This document shows positions 38,359-50,320 of a stretch of DNA of 64,000 bases, piece by piece. The DNA lies in assembly GCA_037074765.1 (NCBI GenBank), contig JBAMDO010000574.1, positions 620,001 through 684,000 on the forward strand, written 5' to 3'. The notes under the pieces were generated by a model. That model was not told where the DNA came from. It saw only the letters and a program-made list of their open reading frames with translations, and searched no databases. Each line of letters opens with the position of its first letter. Positions within the stretch are counted from its first letter, which is position 1. The DNA comes from Mansonella perstans. Taxonomy: Eukaryota; Nematoda; Chromadorea; Rhabditida; Onchocercidae. A program made the translations under genes and the position numbers.

Positions 38359-38366
38359 CTGGAAAG
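38359..38366 (-). other. Candidate trans-splice acceptor of mrpl-30
   Basis: The minus strand reads ctttccag directly before ATGAACGATGG, placing the acceptor 7 bases before the chosen start codon at 38351. A second acceptor (tttcag, near 38440) lies further upstream, so the exact 5' end is uncertain. Confidence 0.4.
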
Positions 38367-38683
38367 ATAGCAAACGCGGATTCAATGTTATTTTTGTGAT
38401 GAACCACTGAGGGGAATGAAAGAAACGAAAGAAATCCTGAAATGACATTATTGTTAGTGCCTATTTAAATTGAAACTAATGTGATCGACAAATGAAATGT
38501 TTCCTTGTAGTTAATCATGTGTGACAGTAAAATCCCAGAGATAATCAGTAAGAAGTTATAGACAATCCTCCACGCGGAAATGTAATCCGTCATTCTTAGT
38601 CGGATACTTGGCTCGTCGTTATTTTTGATTTGTATACCTTTCAACGAAGTTCTACAAATATTAATCAAGGGAATGCTACTTTT

Positions 38684-39097
38684 CAGCAATGGATACCAAA
38701 AGTTCCTAAGTCCATCGTCCTCTCTGACCCATTTCTAGAATCTGAGTAGAATAGGGAACTTGCTCTAAAATGTGATCCAGATGCTATACCTGATTCAACC
38801 ATCTCAGATGTACTTGGAACTTTTTCCTATTGCAAAAGCTGTTAGTAGTATCTCATGACTGCCATTTTACTGGAGTATTCCTCCAGAGCTCCCATTGAAC
38901 GTAGCGTTCGTATCACAGAAATTCCAACTTCTATATTCTACGACACAGACTTCATCAGTCTTCTGCAAAATTACGATACGCTGAAGCAAACACCTGATTC
39001 GCACGTTGAGTCTGAACCTAGTGTAGAGAATTCCTCGTTGTATTATCGTACCGCGATGTTGTGCTGGGATGAATGTCGCTCAGACATACTCGCTTAA
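38684..39097 (+). pseudogene. Coding-like relic with three TAG stops, identity unknown
   Basis: One plus-strand frame runs from 38684 to the TAA at 39095-39097, interrupted only by TAG codons: one near 38750 and a pair near 38850. Between them the translation looks like protein (for example KCDPDAIPDSTISDVLG and RSVRITEIPTSIFYDTDF), with balanced composition unlike most of the surrounding AT-rich DNA. No intron is needed. I do not recognise the family. A decayed gene fragment or retrocopy is most likely, and a chance frame is possible. It is followed directly by a 34-base minisatellite. Confidence 0.35.
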
Positions 39098-39122
39098 CTT
39101 TGCTTTACATCTTGTCGGACGT

Positions 39123-39292
39123 CATGAATCCATGGTAGTGATGTATTTCATGATCTCATGAATCCGTGGTAGTGATGTGTTTCATGATCTCATGAATCCG
39201 TGGTAGTGATGTATTTCATGGTCTCATGAATCCGTGGTAGTGATGTATTTCATGGTCTCATGAATCCCTGGTAGTGATGTATTTCATAATCT
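39123..39292. repeat. Minisatellite, five 34-base units
   Basis: Five head-to-tail copies of a 34-base unit (catgaatccgtggtagtg followed by atgtatttcatggtct), with a few substitutions per copy and no length change. It lies just after the coding-like relic at 38684-39097 and downstream of the intermediate filament gene. Confidence 0.9.
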
Positions 39293-39624
39293 CAATCTGA
39301 ATCTGTTTGCTCGTGCAGTAATGTATCCAAAATCCTCCAGCTACAGCCTAATTTCTGATCTTTATGTTCCTTCTATTTCGGACCTTTTAGTATCCTGTTT
39401 TCCGCTACAACTATTTAAAAATTCTTGACCGTTGTTATTCCTTACATAAAAGTAGCTATGTCATTGCATCATATTCATCTAACTTTCAAACTATCATTTA
39501 TTTATAGGAGATTAACAATGACCTCGAAGAACAGGCATGTTATTAATTTCCGGTAATATCAGTTCATAAAGTCCTTATCAATATCATTATAATATGCGAT
39601 AATCTATACGTTCAACAAATGATC

Positions 39625-39630
39625 TTTATT
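39625..39630 (-). terminator. Poly(A) signal of the intermediate filament gene
   Basis: AATAAA on the minus strand lies 117 bases after the stop codon at 39747, a typical distance for a nematode 3' UTR. Confidence 0.6.
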
Positions 39631-39746
39631 GACAATTGGAATATGACGGAAATATAGGAAAAACAGATATGATATATAAGGATTGAAAGAATAGAGATGG
39701 AAGGGAAGGAGAAATATTAGATGATGGAAGTGCAGGGCAGTATTTC

Positions 39747-42700
39747 TTAGCTTACTGTTTGGCTGGAGCGCTGAATATGAGTTGCTCGTTCCTGAAAAAT
39801 TAATCAAATTTAATTTAAAAAGGCCAAAAAGGTAGTTAAAAAAAAAAAAAGTAATTTAGAAGAATAAAGGACCTCGCCGTCTTTATTGTAAAGGATTGTT
39901 TGCACATTACTTCCCACTCCGAATGAATCCTCAGCCTCGAAGATAAGCTGTTCGGGTGGTGCGTGAACTCCACCTTGTCCACGGCTCCAAATCTAAAATG
40001 AATTATGTTTGAATTTTAAATATTTTTCCACCAAAAAAAAAAGACAACTACGAAATATATTGCTAAGTACAATGTTTTCATTTTAATCAGTGCAAATTTT
40101 TTCAAAATTAAGAAACATAGGCCTAACTTATAAGAAATGAAATAATGCTGATTCATGGAAAAGTCTTACTTTGACGGATTTACTCGGTTTTAATATGAAA
40201 TCTTTCGGGAATGTATAAACAATTTCACGTTTTCCATCAATCTTTCTCTTTAGCTTCCATTCACCGATTGTTTCCTCTTTGGAACGATGCGTATTCTCAA
40301 GTATAATGAATTTACCATCAGGAGATGTTTCCTGGATGGAAACATTGCCTTTAGCTGAGCGAGTATATGACGTACGAGAAGATGTCTCACCTTTTACAAC
40401 ACGCATTGTTTCTGTAAAAAATAATGGAAAAGTTCAAAACAAGTCTCAAGACATAGAACCTCTTGATAGTTGAAACTAATATTAATCAGGTAAGAACGGA
40501 AATATAGTTTCTGACTTAAAAATTTTAATCGTTATTCGGAATTTGTTTTCTACTACAATGTCTCACTATCATCGTTCAGTGTGAACGGAAAAATAATCTT
40601 TATTATTCATTGTCATTTTTATCTTTAAATATGAGCAAAGGACCATTTTAAAAATTAATCACTACTAATTAAATTGTTTAGTCTTTTTTTTTATAATGGG
40701 CAATGGAAATACCAGTATCAGCGACTTCATTGATGCCTGTGGTGCGAACAACCTGTTCAACCAATTGTTTTAGGCCTGGCCCATCACCTTCGCCTTCCAA
40801 CATCTTTCTGTAAATTGCTATTTCGGCGTCCAAAGTCTACAACAAATAATAATTTAATTCTGAAAATTGAACGGCTGCTTTAAATGAAAGAAATTCGAAC
40901 TGTTCCTATCCATGACTACTTTGTAATAGCTCAAAAGAAGTGAATACAACTCGAACATCTCCATCTCTCAGCTTCCGCTTCAATTTACTATGTATTGCAC
41001 ATTTAAGTAGGTCTGTTTACCTGTTTAGTGTCCAGTAGCATTTGCAGTTCAACCATTAATGCTTGACATTCTTCACGCATCTTACGAATTTGTGCATCGC
41101 GGTCATTAAGAGCTGCTTCGTATGAGCGCTGATCGTCTTCAAGTTGGAAATTTAGCTCTTGGATTTGCTTCTCCAGCAGTGAATTCTGTAGATATAGATA
41201 GAATTTACAGGATTGGAGAGAATTATCAGTTTACGTCATAATTTTCTGAATTCAAGAATCAAAAATTGCTTTTAATAGAATTATCAAAATAGGTTTCCCA
41301 TATTCATTTAATCAATTAAAGCATTTAATCAAAACTAGCTGGAAATAAAGGATAAATCTTGACAGTTTCAGGTCAGAGGTCATGAACTCACTCTGCCTTC
41401 CAGATCCGCCAATTTCCCTCGTAAATCACCTAGCTGTACGCGGAGTCGCTTAACTTCCTCCCGCTGATAACCTTGTTCCATGGTTTGACGCGCCGACTGC
41501 GTTTGAATTTCTTGCACCTTCAGTTTGTACCATGATTCCATATCGTTGCGATTGGCACTTGTCATCTAAAAAAAAGAAATGTTGATTTAATTCTTATTTT
41601 CTTCAGTAATGATTAAAATTCAATTTCTCAGAGTATCGCAAGATATTGCGATCAATTAATTGCATTACATCAGAAATTAAAACAGCTGTCTCTGAGGTCG
41701 CTTGGTGGCAGAGTGGGGTAACATCAAATATGATCATATATGATTAATTTCTGAACGAAATTCACGACACTAATTATCATACTAAAACTTGTCAAGTTGA
41801 CAGTTGACGATTTTACGGAGCGAAAGATAAGACCAAAAGCAGGCTCGGATCTTCAACAAATGTTTTTTTTTTTTTTCTCAAAAACTGAAGGCTACACTCA
41901 AATATATCTTGAATAATAAACCTGATCGTATTCATTACGGATGTCACGAATAGCCGATGAGAGTTCATTTTTGAAAAATTCACGATTTTCACTAGTGGTA
42001 TCACGTGCTGCCATTGCCTGTAAATCACGAATTTCCTGGTCTTGCACACGGCGAATGAAGTCAATCTCTTCCTGAAGTGTTTGCACTTGGTTTTGATGAT
42101 CGATACGATTCAATGTCTCCTGATCTAGATCCTGAAAATCGCTTTTAATTAAAGTACTTTGATGCTTAAGATTGTTCCAAAACTTACTTTTCACCGGAAT
42201 TGTTCTAGAAAATTACAAATGAAAAACTAGAAAAGAGATTATAAATATCAATAAACTACACTTTTCCTCTATATTTCTCATCTCATCATTACTATGAAAA
42301 CAATATGTTGTAGTGCTTCAGTCGGTAAGTTTTGATCAGGTAGAATAGAGCTTCAATCTTAAGTTTCTATGCTTGTCCATCTGAAAAGAGCTAAAAAGAA
42401 TGACTTACTGTTCGCGCTCGTTGTAATTCGCCCACAAGACGTTGATTTTCTTTTTTAATTCGTGAAATTTCTTCTTCCAACAGAGCGATTCGTCGACGCA
42501 AAAGATTAATTTCGGCTTCAATATTTGATAATATAACCAGAAGCTCGTCAATTTTGTGCCGGTCAGCTAGACGTACCTTTGTCGCTTCATCAAACCAGTA
42601 AAAGGTAAAGGATTATGCGGAGACGATTTCTTAATTTAAAAAAAATTTAAAAGATCTTTTACCTAGAAACTTTCACCTTCGTTTTTGTTCGACCTTTCAG

Positions 42701-45681
42701 ATTAAAGATCTTTAAATTTTTTTTCACTTTGTTCTATGTAAGTTGAAAATTAATTGAGAGTTAATACCTGTAAAATCATTTAAATTTTCAGTTTGTTAGT
42801 TACACCTTTTTTCCAGAAATTTACCTAGCTGAATACAACTTACAACTGGTTCGAAAAGTAGCTAATAGTCATAAAACAAGTCAGGTATTTCAGTGTATTT
42901 GGACTTGCATTTGAATACTTACGACTTTTTTCGACAACATATTTTTCATATACTTTTTTTCGATACGCTCTTCGATATGTATCTTATCAGTTATCACTTA
43001 ATCTAAACCTTTACGCTAAATATTTTTAATTGACTCATTTCTTCTTTCGTACTTCATCAGTGATCAGGGTAAACCAGGTTTTCCGATATTTTTTATCTCA
43101 TCTTTTCCATTTATGCTTCACTTCAATTGATCATTGTCTGTAGTCTGTTGTTTCTGTTATGGATAGAACAGCAATTACAAATTATAGGAAAAGTTACTTT
43201 TTCCGATACTCTGCCAACTCTTCCTGCATTTTCTTTATTTGCTTTTCTAATTCATCCCGTTGCTTTCCTGTATCATTGATCACTTTTTTAGCTTCCTGAA
43301 ACAAAGGATAAGGCATAAGAAATATTTTTAATAAAACAACTTGCTGCTCTGTGCTTCCTCAATGATAATCTTTCACAGGCCATTGCAATCTTAAATGAAA
43401 CCTTTGTCATTTTGTGCTAAATTTCATTTTTTTTTTCTTTATTCTAAACGCAATCGCTACATGTACCACATGTAATTTTCTGTCGTCAGTTATTTAAATT
43501 TTAAATGATGAGGAGAGTATATCTTTAATAGCCGTTTTGAATATCATTATTCTATCACATTTTAGATCCGTTCGTATAGAACGTTGTATAGAAAAAGTAT
43601 AGAAAAAATACTTTCTGCTTTACTCGCTAAATCGAAATAGAATTTCAGACTTTGGAGAATTCCCTGTTTGCTATTTTCGTTTTACTCCAATTTCATTTTC
43701 AATGTGCCATCTAACTTCTTCTTTTGCATCTTCTTGATTGATTAAGCTACTCTTTCTCTTAGTGATAACTGATAAATTAATACCCAAAAATTTTTCCATT
43801 TTCGTTATTTTTACTAAATAATATTACTTTCAAATTATAATCTTTCATTCAATTTCTTCGATTGATGTAGGAAGATCCATTCTTTTTGGTATCACTAATT
43901 TGGGAATCAAATGGTTCAGTCTCTTTTTTATTACATTCTATCAAATAATAATTGTAACTAATTACTGTTTTTACAGAAACATTTTACAACAGAATTTATG
44001 AATAAGAACTTACAGAGAGTTCTCCTTCGAACATTATTTTAATACTTGATGTATCTTTTCCCCATCGTCCACGTAACATATCCAAATCAGCATTCAGTTT
44101 ACGGTTCTGTGCTTCCAAGAAACGTACCTGCATTGTAGGCATAAATTGAATTCACATTAAATTAAATGGTTTTTAAGATTATCAAATTCAGTAAATTTTC
44201 TTAAATTGCGTTTCAAATTTGGATAGCTTATGTAAGTATGTTTTCGAACCTTTTCGATATAGTCAGCCAAGCGATCATTTAGATCACTCATTTCCTTCTT
44301 TTCTCGTTCACGAGCATCACGAATGGTAGATGCAGCATTCTGACCGAACGGTGACATACCACTGGTCAACGAAGAGGAACTCATTTCTGTCACAACCTTC
44401 ACTACTCGATTACCAGATGCTAAACAAACTATGGAACTTTCTATTATTTTAAAATCAACATAACAATGATAATTTGCTTCATTAATTTTTCGATTATTAA
44501 ACAAGCAATTATTTTTCCATGCTATTGTTAATCACAATAAATCATTTTTTTTTTGATAAACCGATTATCATTTGATTCTCAGGTAGTTTATAACACAAAG
44601 CAGTTTATGAAAGACTATTTTCATTAAAATCAGGTTTGAGCAGCATTTTTACTCTCATATTTTGGAATCAATCGTTCCCAACCATTTCTTGACCACAGAC
44701 AATTTTATCCTTTTTTTTTTTTTTTTTGGTAGAGAGATCATAAGGTTCAAATATAATAAATCTTGTTAATTTGAAAATAAACTTTAATCGATACTTTCAA
44801 AGAGTTAGTTTAAAAGAATATAGCCACAGATTGTTTTCTATTAATCAATCTACGCTTTGCTTTCCTTGCAACCACAGATTGGAGACAACTATTTTAAATG
44901 ATATCACATATTTCAAATTATTCTATTTCACTTATTCATGCATGTATGATAGTACAAAAGCATTATTCCTATTAGCATTTCAACTAAAGTACTGCTAAAA
45001 ATGAATATACAAACTAAGGATGAAACGTAAAGGCTACAGCTAAATATATGACGCATAATAGATTTATAATATAAGAGATAAATTAGCAGTAATGAATTTG
45101 GAAACAGAAATATGAAGCGGCCCTTTCATTCACTTTATCTTGGCGTTTAATCGGATAGTCTTCCTGATGCCAATGCCTCCTTTATTACGCTTTTTGTCTT
45201 TCCATCCTGCATTACTTTCCATCTGCTTTGTCAGCCTAGGCCTCATATAAATTGATCTGTCTTGTTAAGAAGACGGGTTGGTCAGTTCGAAACACTCTCA
45301 AGTACTTTGCAGTTGTTTTCCTTAGTATCGGATGTTTTTTTTTTTTTTTTTTTAAATTATTTTTTATGTTATGAATCTATGATACGTTTATTTATTTACA
45401 TGTGGCTCTAAGATTTTTTATTGTTGTTTCCAGTTGAAGCTATCCGTAACGATATCCAAAAACTCATCCCATCCTTAAATGATGAAAAACTCCCATCAGT
45501 GCTAACCGTTGCTGAATCTAACCAAACATTATAAATATTTCGCAAATTCTTAAGAAGCTCTTTAGAATATGCAAAAATGTTACAAGAACTTACGAAGACC
45601 ACCAAAAGTACTTGAGCTGGTTGTTGAACCAATACGGTTGTAACCGGGTCTTGCCGATATTGTACTGCGATATTCACTCAT
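39747..45681 (-). CDS. ifb-1: Cytoplasmic intermediate filament protein, 578 aa, ifb-1-like
   Basis: A structural protein that forms cytoplasmic filaments, in nematodes mainly in epidermis and other epithelia. Twelve exons: 45681-45594, 44419-44250, 44127-44014, 43295-43198, 42595-42409, 42131-41922, 41565-41392, 41185-41021, 40836-40713, 40411-40170, 39992-39873 and 39791-39747. A head of about 60 residues ([18 protein letters not shown]) precedes coil 1A ([19 protein letters not shown]). The long coil 1B carries the extra heptads shared by protostome filaments and lamins, and the rod ends in [16 protein letters not shown] (403-418). A lamin-type tail domain spans about 455-570 ([46 protein letters not shown]). 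No CaaX box, so it is not a lamin. All phases agree, but exon 5 starts after TG rather than AG (intron 43197-42596). The ifb-1 assignment rather than an ifa gene rests on remembered similarity in coil 2. Confidence 0.9.
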
Positions 45682-45711
45682 TTTTGTTCACCGCGTTGTG
45701 ATTTACGAATT

Positions 45712-45721
45712 CTGAAGCTAA
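45712..45721 (-). other. Candidate trans-splice acceptor of the intermediate filament gene
   Basis: The minus strand reads ttagcttcag, giving a 30-base 5' UTR before the ATG at 45681. A 5' UTR intron is the alternative. Confidence 0.4.
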
Positions 45722-47699
45722 GATTTTTCTCATTTAAGATAGAATCAACTGAGAATTTATATCAGCACTTCAGAAGCGAGAAATATTTAAGATGAGTGCT
45801 GAAAAAGGACTGATTCTGGAAAGGATTACAAGGCATTAGTGCAGTACATCATCTCCGATTTCTCATTCACTATTAAAGCTCTTCATCTCTTTTTATCATA
45901 TTACGAGAAATTCTTTCCATCTTCAGGCAAAAGTGAACACTTTCACTCTTCGGAAATCAATATTACTCTTTCAAAATAAGTTTTCCCGTCTAAAAGCTTT
46001 AACTGAAGGCAAAAAGCATTTAATACAAAATAAAATAAATTCGCTAGAATTTATTTTATTATATTTTGTAATGCTCTTTTTTAACATCTTTATAGTTTGT
46101 CTCATAAGGGTTTTTATAAAAAAAAGGCTCAGTTCATTCATTTCAAATCGTGTATTCATTGTTTATCAACACTTTCTTTGATTTCTTTGCCAAAAAGAAG
46201 CCAATTAAGCGCTACAATAAGAACTAAATCAAATTAAACTGATGAAATGACAGCTGCATCGAGGTGGTCTCTTTCTGATCGAAATTAAAAAAAGATGATT
46301 AGAAGTGGAGAATTCCCCTTATTCACATAATATTCATGACTTGCTGTTGTGAGACAGACAATTGATTAAAATGTCAATAAATGATTGATGATTGGGGAGG
46401 AAAGAGAGAAGTTTTGAAGAAAAATCCTTTTTCTCCTTGTATTTTTATTCACTTCTTTTGATAAAGCAATAATTAGCAGTGAATTTTAATCGAATTTTCA
46501 ATTAACTAATGCATATCGAAGCTAGCAGAAAACGGAACTGCACACAAAGTGCCACAGTGGACTAATAACCAGTTAAAACATCTAAAAGACATGTTGGAAC
46601 TTTGAAATAGCTTCGCTAACCAGAAATAAATCTCATTAAAAAACGGAAATTTATCAATAATTTTAAAGTGAACAGGCAATATTTTAAAAATTCCATTGGG
46701 AGAAATATTCAGAACGCTCAATTTTTCAATTTCTTAGAAGAAAAATATTTGGATTACTTACTGTTTTAAGAGATGAATTACTCTTTTCGGGGGATAATTT
46801 CATTCTTTTGCGGAGGTTTTTCTACATCATTAGATTCTAAGGAGGAAAGATTCTGGAAGCATTACAAAATGATCAATAGACAGGAAGCATTCACTACATT
46901 TATTACATATCACATATAGAAAGAAATGTCCGAAATTTTTTAGACCAATTAGATATGAGCCTCATCTGTATATAAATCCAAGATAGGAACAAACATTGCT
47001 TCAAAGTTTACAGCAGCAGACTTACATTTCATGAAATTTTCTCCCATAATATCGAACTTTCTCGTATATTGAGAAAAAGTTATGGCCAAAAAAGCGGCTA
47101 CAACTAACATTCACATATGGTTGAATTTGAAAAAATCCATCATTTGATAAATAATGCGCTATTTCAGTCAGAGAAATAGTTTTTTCTCCGCCAAAAAATC
47201 ATTGAATTGCATACAAAAGTAACTTATATCACTTTTATACCTCTATTTCTCTTTCTTATTATGTTTCTATCTCCATCCTAAAAAATAATGAAAACTATGA
47301 ATTTTCATCTATTTGTACACTGATTTTCGAACATCTAAAAGACTAAATATGAAAAATTTGAAAGAGGAAAAGATGAGTATAACTTGGAAAGAATAAATAT
47401 CCATGGAAACAGAACGACTTTCATGTTACTTGAACGGGGAGAAATATTTAATTGCTGTAGCAGTTAGCATTTAAGCTGAAAAACAGAATTATAAAATAAA
47501 ATTTTTGTGAAAAAAATACAAACAGCCCAAGAAAGCATTACACAGCACAACATTTTCCTTGACCTTTGACTTATTCCTCTTCCTTAGCTCTTCCATTTAA
47601 CACTTGGCTGCAGCGATTGAATGCGCTATTGAAGCATGATTTTCATAACGGAAGAGTTTCGAATGTGACCCACCTATATTACATGTCTTCCTGTTAATT

Positions 47700-48140
47700 T
47701 CACATATACATCGGCATTTTAACCGACACTGGAAAAATTGTATCGGATGAAGATGTACAGCCAATCGGTATGAATGTAATGCGAATAGCAGTGTGGTTTG
47801 GGACAAACTGAATAACAAAAAAGGAGGTGGTGTAGCAGGGAACTTCGCTACCAGTCAAGGACATCGTCAACCCGCCATCACTGTCCTCAATCATACAACT
47901 TGCGCTATCTAATAAAATTAATGATTTCAACTGATATGAGAAAATGGGAACCGTACAAAACCCTACAGACCCCAACCATGACGACATTTCGTAGGTTCGT
48001 TTGCATATTTCATCCAATCTCATTTCATCGCCGTTCCTGTTTTTTTGTGCAGTGCGTTTTTGAAAAAAGACAAGATAGTGAAATGCTCGTAGGAAAGATA
48101 GTGAAATGCTATTCAACTGAGAAGTGAGTGGCCATTTCAT
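47700..48140 (-). other. Long open frame of doubtful status (146 codons)
   Basis: A single minus-strand open frame of 146 codons, with a less A/T-biased second half (47700-47900). The opposite strand also has two partly open frames over the same bases, so orientation is unclear. No motif, signal peptide or splice partner was recognised. A short internal duplication (agtgaaatgct) in the first half argues against a conserved protein there. It may be a decayed coding fragment. Confidence 0.15.
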
Positions 48141-49232
48141 GATAAGTACGACGACAGAGATGAAAAAAATTTGACAAATGAATAATTGAAATTTTTGTTA
48201 TTCAAGGAAGAATTACTTGACTACAGATTCATCTGTTATCTGAATGTCGGGAAATGCAAATAAGGAGAATTCTTGACGTTTCGTAAAATGATTATTTGTA
48301 ATTTGATTAATATAAGTCATAGTACAATGTCTAAGCTAGAACTGATTTCAGTTTTTCTAATTTCAGTAGCAAAGGACGATGACCAGAAATGTTGACAGAC
48401 GAAATAGGTTAAGCAATTAACCAAGAAGACTTTCCTATAAATCATTTTATTTGGCGATGCATCCTTTCCAATGTAGAAGAAAAAAATTCGGGTTCGATTG
48501 TCCTTCGTTTCAAAAAGTATCGCATGGACAATAATTATTGCTTTTGTTGACCAAGAAAAAAACTATCTTCTTATATTCGGGTATCTGAGAAGGGGAATGG
48601 GAATTACAGGAATCCAGCGAGACTTAACAATAACAGTCGGGTGTTAAATATTATATTCATCAATTGCACAATGTTATTTCCATATTTTAATAAAACCATT
48701 GCAAGAAAAAAGTTCTCAAATGGATTGATTCGAAATTATTTTAGCAAATAACAAATATGATGTAAATTTATTTCTGTTATTGAAAAAAAAGCACCTCAAG
48801 AATTCAAGTAAGGTTTACAAGGAAATTATTGGAATTTATTTGATCATTTACTGTTGCCTGATGCAGATCCAAAAATTTTTCATTGATTGATTAAGTTCTG
48901 TATAATCTAACTTAAACATTATTCTAAATAGATGAAACAATAAGAACATCGAAAACTATGATTTTCAGTATTACTGCAACCTTTTGCAATACAATGACCA
49001 AGATGAATTGGTATGAAGACCTGGAACTACCACTGATGAGGACCACTTAAACTACTATTTTACACCATAGCATGAGTTAAAGTTAATAAATTAACTTTCT
49101 CATCAAATTCGATTGAAGTTTGAAGCAAGCTAATTTCATTGCTTTTTGCATAAATTCGTTTAACATAAACGCAGACGAAACAATTTTATCAGTTAAACGA
49201 TAGGGATATCAATGTGATAAGTGAATCACTGA

Positions 49233-49610
49233 ATGAAAATGTGCTTTGATGGGATGGGCCTTTGTAGAATATCAATGATGATTCATTCTTTTAAACAATT
49301 CAATCTTTTATTTCCCATCAATTCTTTAAATGCTCTGAACAAAAAATACATTCCACAAGGTGAACTTGTACCACGTAAAGGGTTGAAGTTGCCTCCTGCA
49401 TTTAAACATAGAGCTGTCAATAGAACCGATTTCCTTCGTGATCTGATGATGTGCCCATACTGTAAAATGAAGGTCAAGAAATCATTACAAGCGGAAAAGT
49501 CATAGATTGCCGAAGAATCGAAGAAAAAGATGAAAGATTATTATGCAAAATTCGGAAAGTACGACTTACTCAGGGAAATTGAATTAATTATGGAAGATAA
49601 TGATAGGTAA
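49233..49610 (+). pseudogene. Intronless coding relic with one in-frame TAG, possibly a retrocopy
   Basis: A plus-strand frame of 125 codons runs from the ATG at 49233 (a more likely start is one of the ATGs at 49275 or 49278) to TAA at 49608-49610, broken only by a TAG at 49503-49505. Before the TAG the sequence includes KLPPAFKHRAVNRTDFLRDL and a CPYC motif. After it the frame stays open with KKKMKDYYAKFGKYDLLREI. The hydrophobic and basic N-terminus (MIHSFKQFNLLFPINSLNAL) resembles a mitochondrial targeting peptide. No intron is present in a window where real genes are full of them, and an AATAAA lies at 49655-49660, so a processed copy of a small nuclear gene fits best. I do not recognise the parent family. 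A functional gene with a sequencing error at the TAG remains possible. Confidence 0.5.
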
Positions 49611-50100
49611 TTCCGGACAGTTCATAAATTAAAAAGAGTTAAATCTGAAGTTGAAATAAAGAGAATGTGATAAATAACAAAATAAAATTTGAAAAAACAG
49701 TAACGAAGCAAGTAGCTCTCTAAAAACTTAACAAAATAAAAATGAACAAAAAGATAAGTGCTCTTTTAACTGCAATCTATTAATGTTCTCAACTGCTATT
49801 TCTGTCAAATTTTAGTTTTACATTTCAAAACTTTATTAGAGAGGACTTCTTTTACTTCTCAAAGAAAAAACTTTAATTAACCATATTTAAATTTATAGTT
49901 AGACGTGTAACACTTTTACTCTTCCCTCTTTATCTTAGTAATACTTTTGCTAAAATGATAGCATTGAAGGCATCTTAATCAAACGAAAATATGCATTAGT
50001 TATGCCTTTTTCTACAGAATAAAGAGAATTTGGAAGGCAAAAAAAAAAATCAACTCACAAAGCTTCCAATAGAAATTGTGCCGTGATTTGCATTAACGAG

Positions 50101-50320
50101 ATGGAAAAGAAAAAATTGCCAATAAAGCGGCCAGATGTTGTTGATTACGATTAGGACAATACGCAATCAAGCAGTTTTTGTGAGAATATGGAAATTAATA
50201 TTGATGCAAATGTTAAAAGAAGAAATGAAAAGAAAAAAAAAAACGAGGCGAAAGGAAAGAAAGAATGGAAAAGTATTTTTAGCTTCCTATTTAACTATTT
50301 TTACCTGTTCTTTTTATGAA
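50101..50320 (+). pseudogene. Possible coding relic with one TAG
   Basis: The frame starting at the ATG at 50101 reads MEKKKLPIKRPDVVDYD, meets TAG at 50152-50154, then continues open for about 55 codons with a polar, lysine-rich sequence (SSSFCENMEINIDANVKRRN). It ends in a hydrophobic, A/T-driven run. It lies 500 bases after the relic at 49233-49610 and may be part of the same decayed insertion. Evidence is weak because lysine-rich frames arise easily in A-rich DNA. Confidence 0.2.

Noticed and set aside
42920..42995. 60-base candidate exon in the intermediate filament gene between exons 4 and 5
   Set aside because: It has a good GTAAGT donor, but it does not restore the phase of exon 5 and would break the gap-free coiled-coil alignment.
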